Of a stretch of DNA of 64,000 nucleotides, positions 24,820 to 36,374 are shown piece by piece (positions within the stretch are counted from its first letter, which is position 1; each line of letters begins with the position of its first letter). The notes under the pieces were generated by a model, which had not been told where the DNA came from, made no database searches, and saw nothing but the letters and a program-made list of their open reading frames with translations. Source of the DNA: Gadus chalcogrammus (Eukaryota; Chordata; Actinopteri; Gadiformes; Gadidae). The stretch lies in contig NC_079426.1 of assembly GCF_026213295.1 (NCBI RefSeq), positions 18,922,506-18,986,505 on the forward strand. Direction: 5' to 3'. Made by a program: the position numbers and the translations under genes.

Positions 24820-26050
24820 GGGCCCTATTTTAACGGTCTGAAGCGCAAGTGAGAAGCGCCAAGCGCAGGTAGCTTTGCGGTCGGTTCTATGGCGATGTTG
24901 CTATTTTACCGCCACAAAAATGACCCTTGCGCCAGGCGCAAGGGTTCATCTCAGGTAGCCTAATTACCCGTAGGCCTAGGTGTGGTTTGGGCGTAACGTG
25001 CAATAAACTAATGAGAGTGCCAGCTCCCATCCCCTTTAAGAGCCAAGAGCGCATTTGAATCTGACGAGTTTATATTTTGACAGCGCGTCTGCAGTCTCCG
25101 ATGAGACGGATGCACATGAATTTCAAACTTCAAATGGCTCAGTTTATGGCCAAATAATATGGCCTAATTCACCCATGGAATAAGGTTTTCTTCCACAACT
25201 TCAGAAACACTGAATCCTCAAATACATTTGGCAAAGAAAACTTAACACACATATGATATGCGGTAACTGTGGTTCTATTTAATGATATATGCAATACATT
25301 ATAAACATAATTTCTTATCAGTATTGTATGCATTATCTTTATCGATGTGTTCCTTATATGCATGTGTCCCTCCGTTACTATACATTGCCATGGACTGTAT
25401 TATGCGTTACGTGTTTAGTTTGCGTGTGTTTAAACAGATGGACGCACACACGCACGCCCGCATTCCTTAATTCTTTTACACATACACACACGCACGCCCG
25501 CATTCATTCATTATTTTTAACACTCACTCGCGGTAAAACAGTGTTTTCTCACGATCAAATACTCATCAAACCTAAATGTTATGGGCATGATGTCTGTGTC
25601 AAGAAAATATGTTTTTGCTGTACAGTGTTGCAGATGCATTGATTTAAAAGTACAACTTATTACTGGTGTATCAGCTGTTCTTTCCCAAATAATTTACCAA
25701 GAATGTGTGGCTAGGTAGATGAGAGAAGCAAAGTGTATGCGCGAGATGCACAAGCAACATTATGCATGCGCCCTTAAAATAGCATCTTAACAACGCGCCA
25801 CTGACTTTAAACTAGGTATTGCCTGGTTTGTGGCGCAAGTGATTTCTGAAACTGCAAAATAGCACCAGGGAACGGTTTCGCCAGAACAAGCCTCGTCCTT
25901 TCGCCGAACTGCCCGTTGGGGGGCAAGATCATTCCCTAATTTACCGACGTGTGGCGCAGGAGGGAATAGCACTCTCTGAGCTAGTTGCAAACTAGCAACG
26001 ACACATGCGCCAGTGAGAAAGTAAATTGGGCCGGATGCAAGATAGGGCCC
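24820..26050. mobile_element. 1.2-kb DNA element with GGGCCCTAT inverted ends
   Basis: The left end GGGCCCTATTTTAACG and the right end GCAAGATAGGGCCC are inverted. Subterminal blocks contain many GCGCAAG/CTTGCGCC motifs in both orientations. TTT occurs on both sides, but a target duplication is not established. There is no transposase, so it is probably non-autonomous. The superfamily is unassigned. Confidence 0.65.
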
Positions 26051-26929
26051 TTTGTGTCAAGTATATGTCTTTTGACATAAGGAACACTTTGGAATGCTTA
26101 TCTTAATGATTTGTTGTGTCGGAACAACTTAATTGGCATATTTCAAAGTTGGCGGCTACCCAGATAAATAGGTTTTAACTTAACTTTTGACTCTATTGGT
26201 AAACTTAGTGTTGATTTAATGTTTCATTAGAAATCCATTAAATCCATGGCTGTCGGTAAATCCTTAAATGGATGCACCACATCTTGTTTTCTGTCTCATA
26301 TATATTAGTACACTAAACATTTCTGTTGAAGAAATATCATGTTCTCAATTCTAAGCAAAAAAAATGCAGCCCTATGATTGATGCGGTTAAAAAGACAGAT
26401 ACAAATAAAAGCCACGAACTCAATACAAAAATGCACAAGCTAACACTCCAGGGAGCCACACCTACCCCTCCCATGCCCGGCCTGGCCCACACAAACCACC
26501 ACAGAGCAACTGGGAGCAGCTGGGAGCAGCTGGGAGCAGCTGGTAGCACCCCACTGAAAGGTCTTCCAGTACACCTCCGAACACCAGAGCTGGAGCCAGG
26601 CAGAGGCTGCTGCTCCAAGGAATGCAGAACGCAACTGGCAATACCCTCTTGAGCACGGTACCGATGCTCCACACGCCTCCTTACAAACAACATAACATCC
26701 TCCCGGGGTCAGAAACCCAATGACCCCCAAAGAGAACACCACCTGCACCACCACCACCTCCACACAGGCCACTGGTACCTCGTCAGCAGGTCGTTCAGTG
26801 TGGTTGTGCTGTTTGAAAGATATTCCGATTTTGAATCACGATTTAGTGCCGGTGATCCCCATGAAAAAACTATAGAAGACAAACATAGTGGTCACCTGGC
26901 AAATAAGCATTGATGCAAGACAAGTGCGC

Positions 26930-27300
26930 TAAACTTCATGAAAAAAAAATTGTAAAGTGAGGAAACAAAAAGGAAACATTCCTTCATGATTCTTAGAACT
27001 ACCAGAAGTTCCTCTGTCACAAATAAACACCAGAGGTAGTACCCCTCTTATTGCTCTGCAAAGTGGAACTAGATACTATTTTAGTTCTTAGGTGATGTAA
27101 TCTATATAACAAAGTTGAGTGATTGGTGATTGGTCAACACTGGAGTGTGTGTTCACTGGTTGAACACACAAATTGCCATTTCAATTGCATCAGTTAAATT
27201 TGCAGGGTTAGTTTCCAACTCTGTTATTAACATGAAACCAACAACAAATAGCAAACACACAGTGACGAGACAACACGCATTGTAGGATCAATCGTAGTCT
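26930..27300. repeat. Dispersed repeat, uninterrupted relative of the 30.4/38.6-kb copy
   Basis: About 370 bp matching the two flanks of the 8-kb element: its first half matches 30,390-30,510 and its second half 38,571-38,765. At the junction this copy reads GGAACTAG, ten bases, AGTTCTTAGG. It therefore acts as an approximate empty-site control. Confidence 0.85.
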
Positions 27301-27387
27301 CATATGGCCAGAATGAAATGATTGGACAGGCTTCTTGCTTTTCCGCATTTCTCTCATTCTTTTTTGTCAGAGCATTTCATGTAGGGT

Positions 27388-27840
27388 GATCAGGTAAAAT
27401 GGGCCATCAGGTAAAATGGGCCATTTAAGGTTTGGGGGTCCCAGCCCCTCTGGAATTTAGGGCCAATGACTGCAAAGGATTTCAAACTGTTGCCATAACT
27501 GTGCTTGACAAGTAATAGGTGATTTGATTGGTTTATGGTTGCTATGGTGGGCAGGGCAATACTTCAAATCTAGACTGCACCAGAAAGCTGCATGGTAAGT
27601 AGCCTGGCATACCAAATCTAACTCAACTATTATAAGGATGATACATCTAATAAAAACAAACATACACATAAAAAAAGCATATCCATAATATGTGTCTTGA
27701 TGGCATCCATCAGAATAATGCTGTTAGTTGGGTGTATGAACATATTTTTGGGAAAAGTGATGTTATCTTGGCGGCTCAATTTACCTTTACCCACTGAGGT
27801 AAAATGGGCCACTTGATTTCAGCTAAAATGGGCCATCCTC
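27388..27840. repeat. Segment bounded by repeated TAAAATGGGCCA
   Basis: Four copies of TAAAATGGGCCA, two near each end, all in the same direction, with about 400 bp between the pairs. The arrangement is not an inverted-terminal transposon. No open frame of note was seen inside. Confidence 0.5.
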
Positions 27841-28078
27841 TGTGTCACTCACATACACACATGTGTATGACATTTGGTTCAACTAAAACCTGTATGTTGA
27901 TTGTCATGTGAAATTAGCACAACTCAAAAGTAGCCTAGCTTCCAATGTAGTGAACTACTTTTGCTGTGTTTGTGTAACTTAGCTTGTTACATATGACTGG
28001 GTGGTAGCTTTTGTGTAGTGATGCTTTATTTTTGGAAGAGTAGGCTAACTGATATCTTAGCTCATGTATGTATACAAA

Positions 28079-28260
28079 TGTGTGTGTGTGTGTGTGTGTG
28101 TATGTGTGTCTCTGTGTGTGTGTGTGTGTGTACATACGTGCCTACACACACACCCATGCACAGACACGCACCCAGACACTCGCACACCGACCAACACACG
28201 CACAGGTTGCACACACACGCACCCACACACACATGTGCACACAAACACACACACACTCAC
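28079..28260. repeat. Interrupted (GT)n then (CA)n
   Basis: A GT-rich block (28,079-28,130) is followed by a CA-rich block, forming an imperfect inverted pair. Coding frames here are low-complexity. Confidence 0.8.
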
Positions 28261-28309
28261 CATGACCCCCCACCAATAATAATGCTTGTAGATATTTTAT
28301 TTACAGTGA

Positions 28310-28580
28310 GTATTGCAAACGAGAAGGAGGAGACGAGAGAGGGAGAAGGAAAGAGAGAGGAAGTGAGAGGAGGAGGAAGGATAAGAGAGGAAACAAGCAG
28401 AGGAGACAGAAAGAGAGAGAACAGGTGAGGAGAAAGGAATGCAGAGGAAATGAGAGGAGGAGCAAGGACCAGAGAGGAGTGGGTACAAAGATAAAACAGG
28501 GAGGAAAAGGAAGGCCAAACTACAATCTGTGGAAAAAGGAGAGGATAAAGGGTGCCTTAGAAGAATACAGGGAGGTAGTA
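28310..28580. repeat. Polypurine (A/G) tract
   Basis: About 270 bp of nearly pure purine on the plus strand, mostly GAGAGG and AAGAGG words. The apparent Arg/Glu/Lys-rich open frame follows from composition. Confidence 0.85.
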
Positions 28581-28985
28581 AAGAAAGGAATTAGGGTGAG
28601 TGTGCACCTCTTATCACGAGCATGGAGTGTGTCCCGATCCACACAGCAATGACGCATCAGTGGAAAGGTGACTGGCAGGAAAAAATCTTTGTGGGGTGGG
28701 GGAATCTAGAGCGGTATGGAAGCGCGCAAAATTTGCAGAGCCAGAATTCTGAGGATTTAGTCAGCATTTCAGGTTTCTGCGATTGGTCAAAAAGACGTAA
28801 CAGCTAATGACAATAATGAACTCTCGTGGAGGCTCGAACAGAGTGACACACAAACACACACACTTTTAAGGAGTTTTTCACCCGCTTCGAATCCTCGCCT
28901 GCCCCAACAAGTTTGTGCGGCGTGCTTGTTGTTTTGTTTCAGATAGCTAGATCCGGTTTGGTGTTGTAGTTTTTCTAACCTGACT

Positions 28986-30052
28986 TATGGCGACACATTA
29001 GTGCCATAATTCACTTATGTGATAAAAGATGCATTCGGGCGTATTATATTATTCCACACGTGTAGATATTAACTGCGAGCGCGCATGATCTCTGCGCGCG
29101 CAAAACAGCCTCTCGCGCGCGCAAATTACCTCAGCGCGCGCAAAACAGCCTCTCGCACGCGCAAATTACCTCAGTGCGCGCAAAACCTCTCGCGAAAGAT
29201 GTTTTACGCTCTCGCTCGAATTTAATTTTGGCACTATGGGGGAGAGAACCAAGGCAGGGCGGGCTTTCCTATGATTGGCCGTTTCTGAAGCGCGATATTT
29301 GATTGACAGCCCTCCTCAGCCCTCCTCTCATTCAATTCTGAATTGTACAGTAAATGGCTGAAACGATAGTTACGTATTGTAACTCCAGATTCTATGAGTA
29401 TAGGGGCAGCCTTTTAAGTGTCGGCCTCATTGTCCTTTAAATAGCTGAAGAAAAGCTGTTTATTGGGAGCAGAACGTCCGCCGGCGCCCGACTATATCTG
29501 CGAAATGCGGACGTCGTTGAGGCACGCCGCACGCGGACGTAATTGAGGCCCACGCTGTTGGTGGTCGGGGATTACAAATTTTTCAGTGCTACGGCTCACG
29601 CCTAGGGATAACCCAATAGTGATAGCCTTTAAAGGCTGCGCCTATACTCATAGAATCTAGAGTTACAATAAGTAAGTATCGTTTCAGCCATTTACTGTAC
29701 AATTCAGAATTGAATGTGAGGAGGGCTGTCAATCAAATATCACGCTTCAGAAACGGCCAATCATAGGAAAGCCCGCCCTGCCTTGGTTCCCTCCCCCATA
29801 GTGCCAAAATTAAATTCGAGCGAAAGCGTAAAAACAACTTTCGCGAGAGGTTTTGCGCGCGCTGAGGTAATTTGCGCGCGCGAGAGGCTGTTTTGCGCGC
29901 GCTGAGGTAATCTGCGCGCGCGAGAGGCTGTTTTGCGCGCGCAGAGATCATTTGCGCTCTCGCAGTTAATATCTACGCGTGTGGAATAATATAATACGCC
30001 CGAATGCATCTTTTATCACATTAGTGAATTATGGCACTAATGTGTCGCCATA
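28986..30052. mobile_element. Large foldback element, CG-rich palindrome
   Basis: Inverted arms of about 440 bp (28,986-29,430 and about 29,612-30,052) surround a unique centre of about 180 bp. Ends are TATGGCGACACATTAGTGCC and its complement. The direct repeat CTGACT flanks both ends (28,980-28,985 and 30,053-30,058), consistent with a target duplication. Each arm holds short tandem blocks of GCGCGCGCAAA alternating with TTACCTCAG. There is no coding frame. The superfamily is unassigned. Confidence 0.85.
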
Positions 30053-30354
30053 CTGACTAGTTGTTGCTAGACAGCAGTTGAAAAAACGTCAACGTTTGCC
30101 CAAGGCAAAAGAGCGTTAATCGCGGCATAAAAATAATAATGCCTTTAAAATTGGTTTGCGTTAAGGCCGTTAATAACGCGTTAAACTGACAGAACTACAA
30201 TAAAGTCATTTTTGTTTCATAATTTCATCATCTAATTTGCTACACATTATTATACATAGCCTGTTTCATTGATCTTGGTTATAGGATAATAACCAGCCTG
30301 CCTCTCAGTGGAGAGCACACACTACATTGTGCTTTTGTCCTTCGAATTCCACGA

Positions 30355-30514
30355 AAATAGTTTACATACACTTTATGAAGATTTGTTTGTGAATTGGGGA
30401 AACAAATAGGAAACGTTCCTTAATGATTCTTAGAACTACCAGAAGTTCCTATGTCACAAAAAATCACTGGAGGAAGTACCCCACTTATTGCTCTGCAAAG
30501 GGGAACTAGGTGGC
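30355..30514. repeat. Left half of repeat split by the 8-kb element
   Basis: Matches the first part of 26,930-27,300 (AGAACTACCAGAAGTTCCT, GCTCTGCAAAG, GGAACTAG) and stops at the CACTG end of the element at 30,515. Confidence 0.85.
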
Positions 30515-31832
30515 CACTGTAAAAAAAAAGTTGTAATATAACAGAATTTTACTGTCTATTTTACAGATTTTGTCTGTATTTTTAAAATACCATTTAATTT
30601 ACAAAAAGAGACTGTTATTTTACATGTCAAATGTAAATTAACATGAAATCACTGTAACTTTGAAAACACACAATGATCCTGTTCTTTTACAAAAAAAACT
30701 ATTAGAAATCCATATATTTATTGTTAAAATACGTTCACAAATATATCGTAATTTCACAAATATTTGTCTGTTATTTAAGGGAATAAACCGTCAAATTCAG
30801 CTTTAATACTCTAAAAAAAGTAAAAAATCATTTAAAGTTACTAAGAAATTAAAAGTAAAATAACTATTTAATTAGTAATGTTACTATAATTTCTTTGTTA
30901 ATTGAAAATTTGTTAACCACATAAACTAAATGCTTTTCATCTGTTTCCTTAACCTACCACTTTAAAGCATTACATTCTGCCAATGTTTTGGATGCATGGT
31001 TACTTGACCCAGGTTATGGAAACCTTTGATAGAGTATGGATTAATTTCAGTGAGGTTGAATGTAAGTTTTTAATCCATGTATGGTGACTTGACCAAGTTA
31101 TGGATGCCTTGGATAGAATTGTTACTGTAAACAAACAAACTGTATACAAAACGTTTGATTTATGTTTCTCATCAAAACATATATCAATCATGTAGAACTC
31201 TTACAGCTTTGAGGGATGTTAAATCTATAAATTTCAGTCATTTTAAGAAGTAAGAAATAAGTTATGTTTTGTCTGGAACACTATGAACGCGTCATCAACC
31301 ACGTGGTGAAGAAGAACGTTGCCATTTTGTGTTGAATGCGTGTGGACCTGGGGAGATATCTTTCAAGGTAATTCAATCTTACCAAATATGTCACTGTTAG
31401 AGTCAGTCACTCTAAAATACTAGTTTTAATTCTATTCTATTTAATGCTCGTAAGGTTGAGCAACATGTTTATGTCAAGGCATTTTTTGATAGTTTATACT
31501 AATGTGTTAAAGTTCGCTGTGGTTACTATTCGCTGGCGTTAGCTAGGCCTAAACAACTTTAATTTAGCTCATGACTCATTCACGAAATTAGGGAATAAAG
31601 CATGTTTTTCTATCGTGTGAAAGCGTAGTTGACTTTCCTTAGAACTATTAAGTTAATTGGTGTAATTCGCTGGGGGGAGGGGGAGTTACTAACTGCATGC
31701 TTAAGCAACTCAAAATGTAGGCGCATTTTTTGGGATATATTCACTATACCACGGTGGGGAAAGTCGCTGGTAATGTCTTTATTTGTTATGCTGCTATGCC
31801 TGGTAAAACGTAAAAACGTGTGAGTATATTAA

Positions 31833-32316
31833 TTGGGCCAGTGAGAATTTTGATGGTCCTGTCTGTAGCCGAGGGCTCTGTAGGCGTCACGTACACGCGG
31901 CAATGGCAGCTAGCGATTAGCATTAGGCTAATATTAGCATCGCTGGGTAGCAAAGGCATTCATAGTTTAAGCGGTTTGGTCTTTGCCAGCTATACCTAGC
32001 CTTCCCCAGTCATTGTAACGGACTGGGTATTATGTAAGTTGTGTTACGTGTTTTCCTCTGTTAAAATAGTTTGTTTATGTCCATTTCACAGGGTTGAGTT
32101 GTTGGGATTCCAGAGAGTTGGTGGATATGTCATAGGCTGTAGGGTCGTGATTGACTGAGAACCAGGAAACGTTATCGTTGTTCTGGGGAGAGAGCTAGGC
32201 TAAAGTGCGATGCTAATATTGGCCTAATGCTAAACGCTAGCTCCTATTGCCGAGTTTTCGTGACGCCTACGGAGCCCTCGGCTATAGACAGACCGTCGCC
32301 GTTCTCACTGACCCAA
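31833..32316. mobile_element. Palindromic short element inside the 8-kb element
   Basis: Ends TTGGGCCAGTGAGAA and TTCTCACTGACCCAA are inverted, with a second inverted block (GCCGAGGGCTC / GAGCCCTCGGC) and an inner block rich in GCTAATATTAGC. About 484 bp with long imperfect arms. It could be an insertion or part of the larger element. Confidence 0.6.
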
Positions 32317-33172
32317 CAGTTTATTCGATGTAGTTGCTTTTGCGTTGGCTACAGCCCACAGTAGCCTGTGTATTAATTGGGAAATACATCGCCAGAAAAC
32401 CCCAGTTCCGTCTCGTGGCATTTTTACAGAGGGACGCTACAATGTAATGTTTTCATTTCATTTTGTTGTGTTAAGAATGTATTATTTTTTAAGGTCTTGA
32501 TGTCTAATTACCTTAATAGAGCCATATTAAAATGAGAAATGAGGGAGATTTTTATTTAACTGTTGTATGGAAATGTTTATTTAAGGGTAAACTTGTTCTG
32601 TAGAAACTGTTTGAATCATAAAATATTTGTTTTAGTTTTTTCTGTAGGTATAGGTAATTGGTGTTGAGACAGTTGGGTTGGGACGGGCTTCTGCTTCAAG
32701 CATTGTTCCTAAGGCTCTTTAGAAATGGTGAGTATTTAAATGCTTTATTTGATTCACTTGACTTATTTAAACTTAATAGTATTAGAATGTTGCTGTCAAT
32801 TTATGAAAATTAATCTTAATATTTTGGTACTGTGTGATAACATTAGCCTGCAGTAATATACTTTCCTGTGTGATTTATTAGGTCCCTATTCAACAGTTTA
32901 AAAGCACCATGAACAATGAATTGCATAAACTACAATAAAGAGTAACTGTGAAGCATGTTGACCGATTCTTTTAGGAAAGCTATATGGATGTATTTGGTTG
33001 GCTGGCCTAACATTTTTCCCTCTTTCTCTCTTTCCAGTGATATGGCAGTGTAAGGGGTGTTCCGTTGCAGTAGCTAGTAGGTCTTTACTTCTTAATCATT
33101 ATAAACTCAAGCATCCACATTTTGGGCGCACCATCCACTATCCATGTACATTTAAGACTTGGAATGCTTTAA

Positions 33173-35130
33173 AGGTCCCATGACATGCTATTTTATGTAT
33201 TCTTTAATATAGGTATTAGTGGGCAACTAACACAGTATTCAAAGACGTTCCCTAAATTCAGCCGTGGTGCAGAGTTACAGCCACTCCGAGCCAGTCGCAC
33301 ATTGAGCTTCCCCCAAATGCGCTGTTTCGGTGGGCGTGTCAAGGAGGAGGGTGGGGGTGTGGCCCTGAGCAGCTTGCAGCCACCATGCGCTCTGTTTACA
33401 GTGGATGTATCGCAATGGCGAGGCGCACACCCTTTAGCCGTGTTCTGTAAATATTCTAGAACACACGGGAGTCCTGGAGCTCTATATCTAAATATTATCA
33501 TATAGCCTACACAGATATCTATATCATATAATATATATTATCACGGCCAAAAGCTGTGTGAGCCGATATTATGAATCTCAAACGACCGCGTTGGGTTCTC
33601 CGACGTTCCTGGTTCTTCAACGTCCACATCAATGTGAATACACACACTGTAACGCAAGTGTTTCTTGTTGGTTCTTTGACTTGTCTTGTATTTCCACAAC
33701 GAGACTGTCGTGGGGGTTATCTGAGCCATGGTTGAGAAGGAATTGGGGGAAAGGAACTTTGGTTTGACTCGCTGAAGTACATGAACTGCGACATGCCGCC
33801 GGTTGCCGCGAGGCACCATCGCCCGGCAGCGGGCAGCCGGCAGCGCGCGGTTCAGTCGACTTCAGGTTGATGTGAAAGTGGAAGAACCAGAGACGTCGCA
33901 GAACCCGACAAAGTCGTTTGTGATTCATAATATCGTCTGGAGGCGCACACAATATGTTATATGATATAGATATCTATGTATTATATGATATTATTTAGAT
34001 ATAGAGCTCCAGGACTGTAACGCAAGTGTTGTACACTTCCTTGTTATTTGGATAACCGTTCTGCTGTTGGTGTGATGGCGCATAACACGAATGAATGAAT
34101 TGGGGGGAAGGAACTTTGGCTTTGACTCCCTCAAGAACATGAACCACGACATGGAGGAGAAAGGGATTGTTGGCGGCGAATGTCTCCCGCTTGAGCCCCG
34201 CTGAGGGACCACCGCCGGAGGCGGAGGTGCATAAGCGCTGCCCGGCAAAGATCCCTTTCTCCTCCTTGTCGTGGTTCATGGTCTTGAGGGAGTCAAAGCC
34301 AAAGTTCCTTCCCCCCAATTCATTCTCAACCTTGGCTGAGATAACCCCCAATACGAGTCTCGTTGTAGAAATACCAGAGACGAGAGTCCGACGTGATGCG
34401 CCATCACACCAACAGCAGAACGGTTATCCAAATAACAAGGAAGTGTACAACACTTGCGTTACAGTCCTGGAGCTCTATATCTAAATAATATCATATAATA
34501 CATAGATATCTATATCATATAACATATTGTGTGCGCCTCCAGACGATATTATGAATCACAAACGACTTTGTCGGGTTCTGCGACGTCTCTGGTTCTTCCA
34601 CTTTCACATCAACCTGAAGTCGACTGAACCGCGCGCTGCCGGCTGCCCGCTGCCGGGCGATGGTGCCTCGCGGCAACCGGCGGCATGTCGCAGTTCATGT
34701 ACTTCAGCGAGTCAAACCAAAGTTCCTTTCCCCCAATTCCTTCTCAACCATGGCTCAGATAACCCCCACGACAGTCTCGTTGTGGAAATACAAGACACGT
34801 CAAAGAACCGACAAGAAACACTTGCGTTACAGTGTGTGTATTCACACACACACATGTGGCGCTCGCACGGTCGAGTCTCATTGGCGGGCCAACGTCTCTG
34901 GGCGGGCCAGGCAGAGTAAGGGGAGGAGCTGAGATTCCTCATGACGTCATGAGCACAGATTTCCAAATCAGCGCGCTTGAGCCTCCGTTTTTTCTAAGGC
35001 GAGCAGAACAGCTAGTGCTCGTTTTACACCAAACGCAAGTTTTAGCCACTGGGGGACCATAGGCAGGCTAGGGGAACTCATATTTATGTTAGAAAACCTC
35101 ATAAATTGAGATTTTCATGTCATGGGACCT
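33173..35130. mobile_element. TTAA-flanked element inserted in the zinc-finger exon
   Basis: Ends AGGTCCCATGACATG and CATGTCATGGGACCT are inverted and flanked by TTAA (33,169-33,172 and 35,131-35,134). This fits the TTAA target choice of Kolobok and piggyBac; Kolobok is the better guess from the ends. The interior is a near-perfect inverted repeat (arms about 33,585-34,150 and 34,250-34,830). The mirrored frames on opposite strands are a consequence of the palindrome. Non-autonomous. Confidence 0.9.
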
Positions 35131-35962
35131 TTAATTGTACACCAAAGTAGAGTTCATTCAACACAAGTTAGTCTGACTCAAAAAGAGTTGGTTACTTTCA
35201 GCTGTCACTTATGTAGATGCAAATTTCTATCTAATGAAAGGGAATACTTTATTAATATCAACATACATCTGAGGAGAAATGAAATTGTCTCTGACATGTT
35301 TGTTGGCTGTACTTTTCAAACCAATATTTATGGAACGTTTATGTCTCATAAGAGAGAGCGACACACACCTCATAACCTAATTGATTTTATTCCTGGTATT
35401 GTGTTAACGACTACATTAGCATCACCATCATTACATGATTCTTCAGCTGATTGCCAGGATGAGGAGTTTGTGGAAGAGGAAGTTTCTGTTGCACCCCTAG
35501 GTTTGGAAGACCAATACAGACCAATTTATATATTTTAAATATAAGATCATTAGAAAATAAAGTAATCTAATGATTGTCTTATTTTTATTTTCAGATAAAT
35601 GCAGAATTTAAGCGCATTACCACCATGTCCAATGTCCAATCCAGATTTCTGACACAAACTTCTAAAGCTGTTCGAAAAACGAGGAGGACACGAGGAGCCC
35701 CCATGACTCAAGTAAGAATGAATTTTTGGGAAATAAAATACTGAATTTATAGAGAAATTTGATAGAGGAAAAAGGATTCCAAACAAATGTCTTTCTCTTC
35801 TAATCTACATGACCTAGGAAGATTACGTTGATGCAGGGCGGGAATGTGTTCTCAAGTGGCTGTGTGTGTACCTCAACGAAGACCCAGCAAATCTTGTCAG
35901 GGAGTTCGTGGAGTTATTTTACCGATTTTGATATTTTTTTGAATACCAAAAAGCGTAGTTAA

Positions 35963-36374
35963 AGGGGACCTATTATGCTTTTTCGACTTTTATGACCTAT
36001 AAACGTTGTTATGATTGATAGTCATGTTTAACCATACTTCTCCGCCCCCCTCCTGCCAACCCAACTCCGTTGTGATTGGTTACCTTCCTTGAAGCGCGCG
36101 CAGGCAGATTTGACCAGGCATATGGGGGCATGGCAGGCGTGCCTCTACGTAGATGATTTCCCGGAAATGAAGGCTGTGAATCGCAAACGTTGTGAATCGC
36201 AAACGTTGTCCCGAGTGTTTAGCGCTCTGCACAGCCACCCCAGACTGTCAGCAGGGAATACGTCGAAATGCATGTACGTCATTATTTGACACTTGAGTAT
36301 GGTTAAACATGACTATCAATCATTATAACAACGTTCATAGGTCATAAAAGTCGAAAAAGCATAATGGGTCCCCT
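35963..36374. mobile_element. TTAA-flanked short element with ~75-bp inverted ends
   Basis: Starts AGGGGACCTATTATGC and ends GCATAATGGGTCCCCT. The inverted arms extend about 75 bp through TTGATAGTCATGTTTAACCA. TTAA lies on both sides (35,959-35,962 and 36,375-36,378). 412 bp, no coding capacity. Confidence 0.92.

Noticed and set aside
26326..26772. Overlapping frames on both strands near 26.4-26.7 kb
   Set aside because: They contain a short GGGAGCAGCT tandem repeat, overlap in three frames, and match no family.
28018..28652. Arg/Glu/Lys-rich frames
   Set aside because: They follow the GT/CA and polypurine tracts and have no domain or splice support.
29733..30009. Ala/Arg-rich frame with ARKTASRAR repeats
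   Set aside because: Arises from tandem GCGCGCGC blocks within the foldback arm.
33541..34932. Identical proteins encoded on opposite strands
   Set aside because: They mirror each other because the TTAA element is a palindrome; no known domain and no start context.
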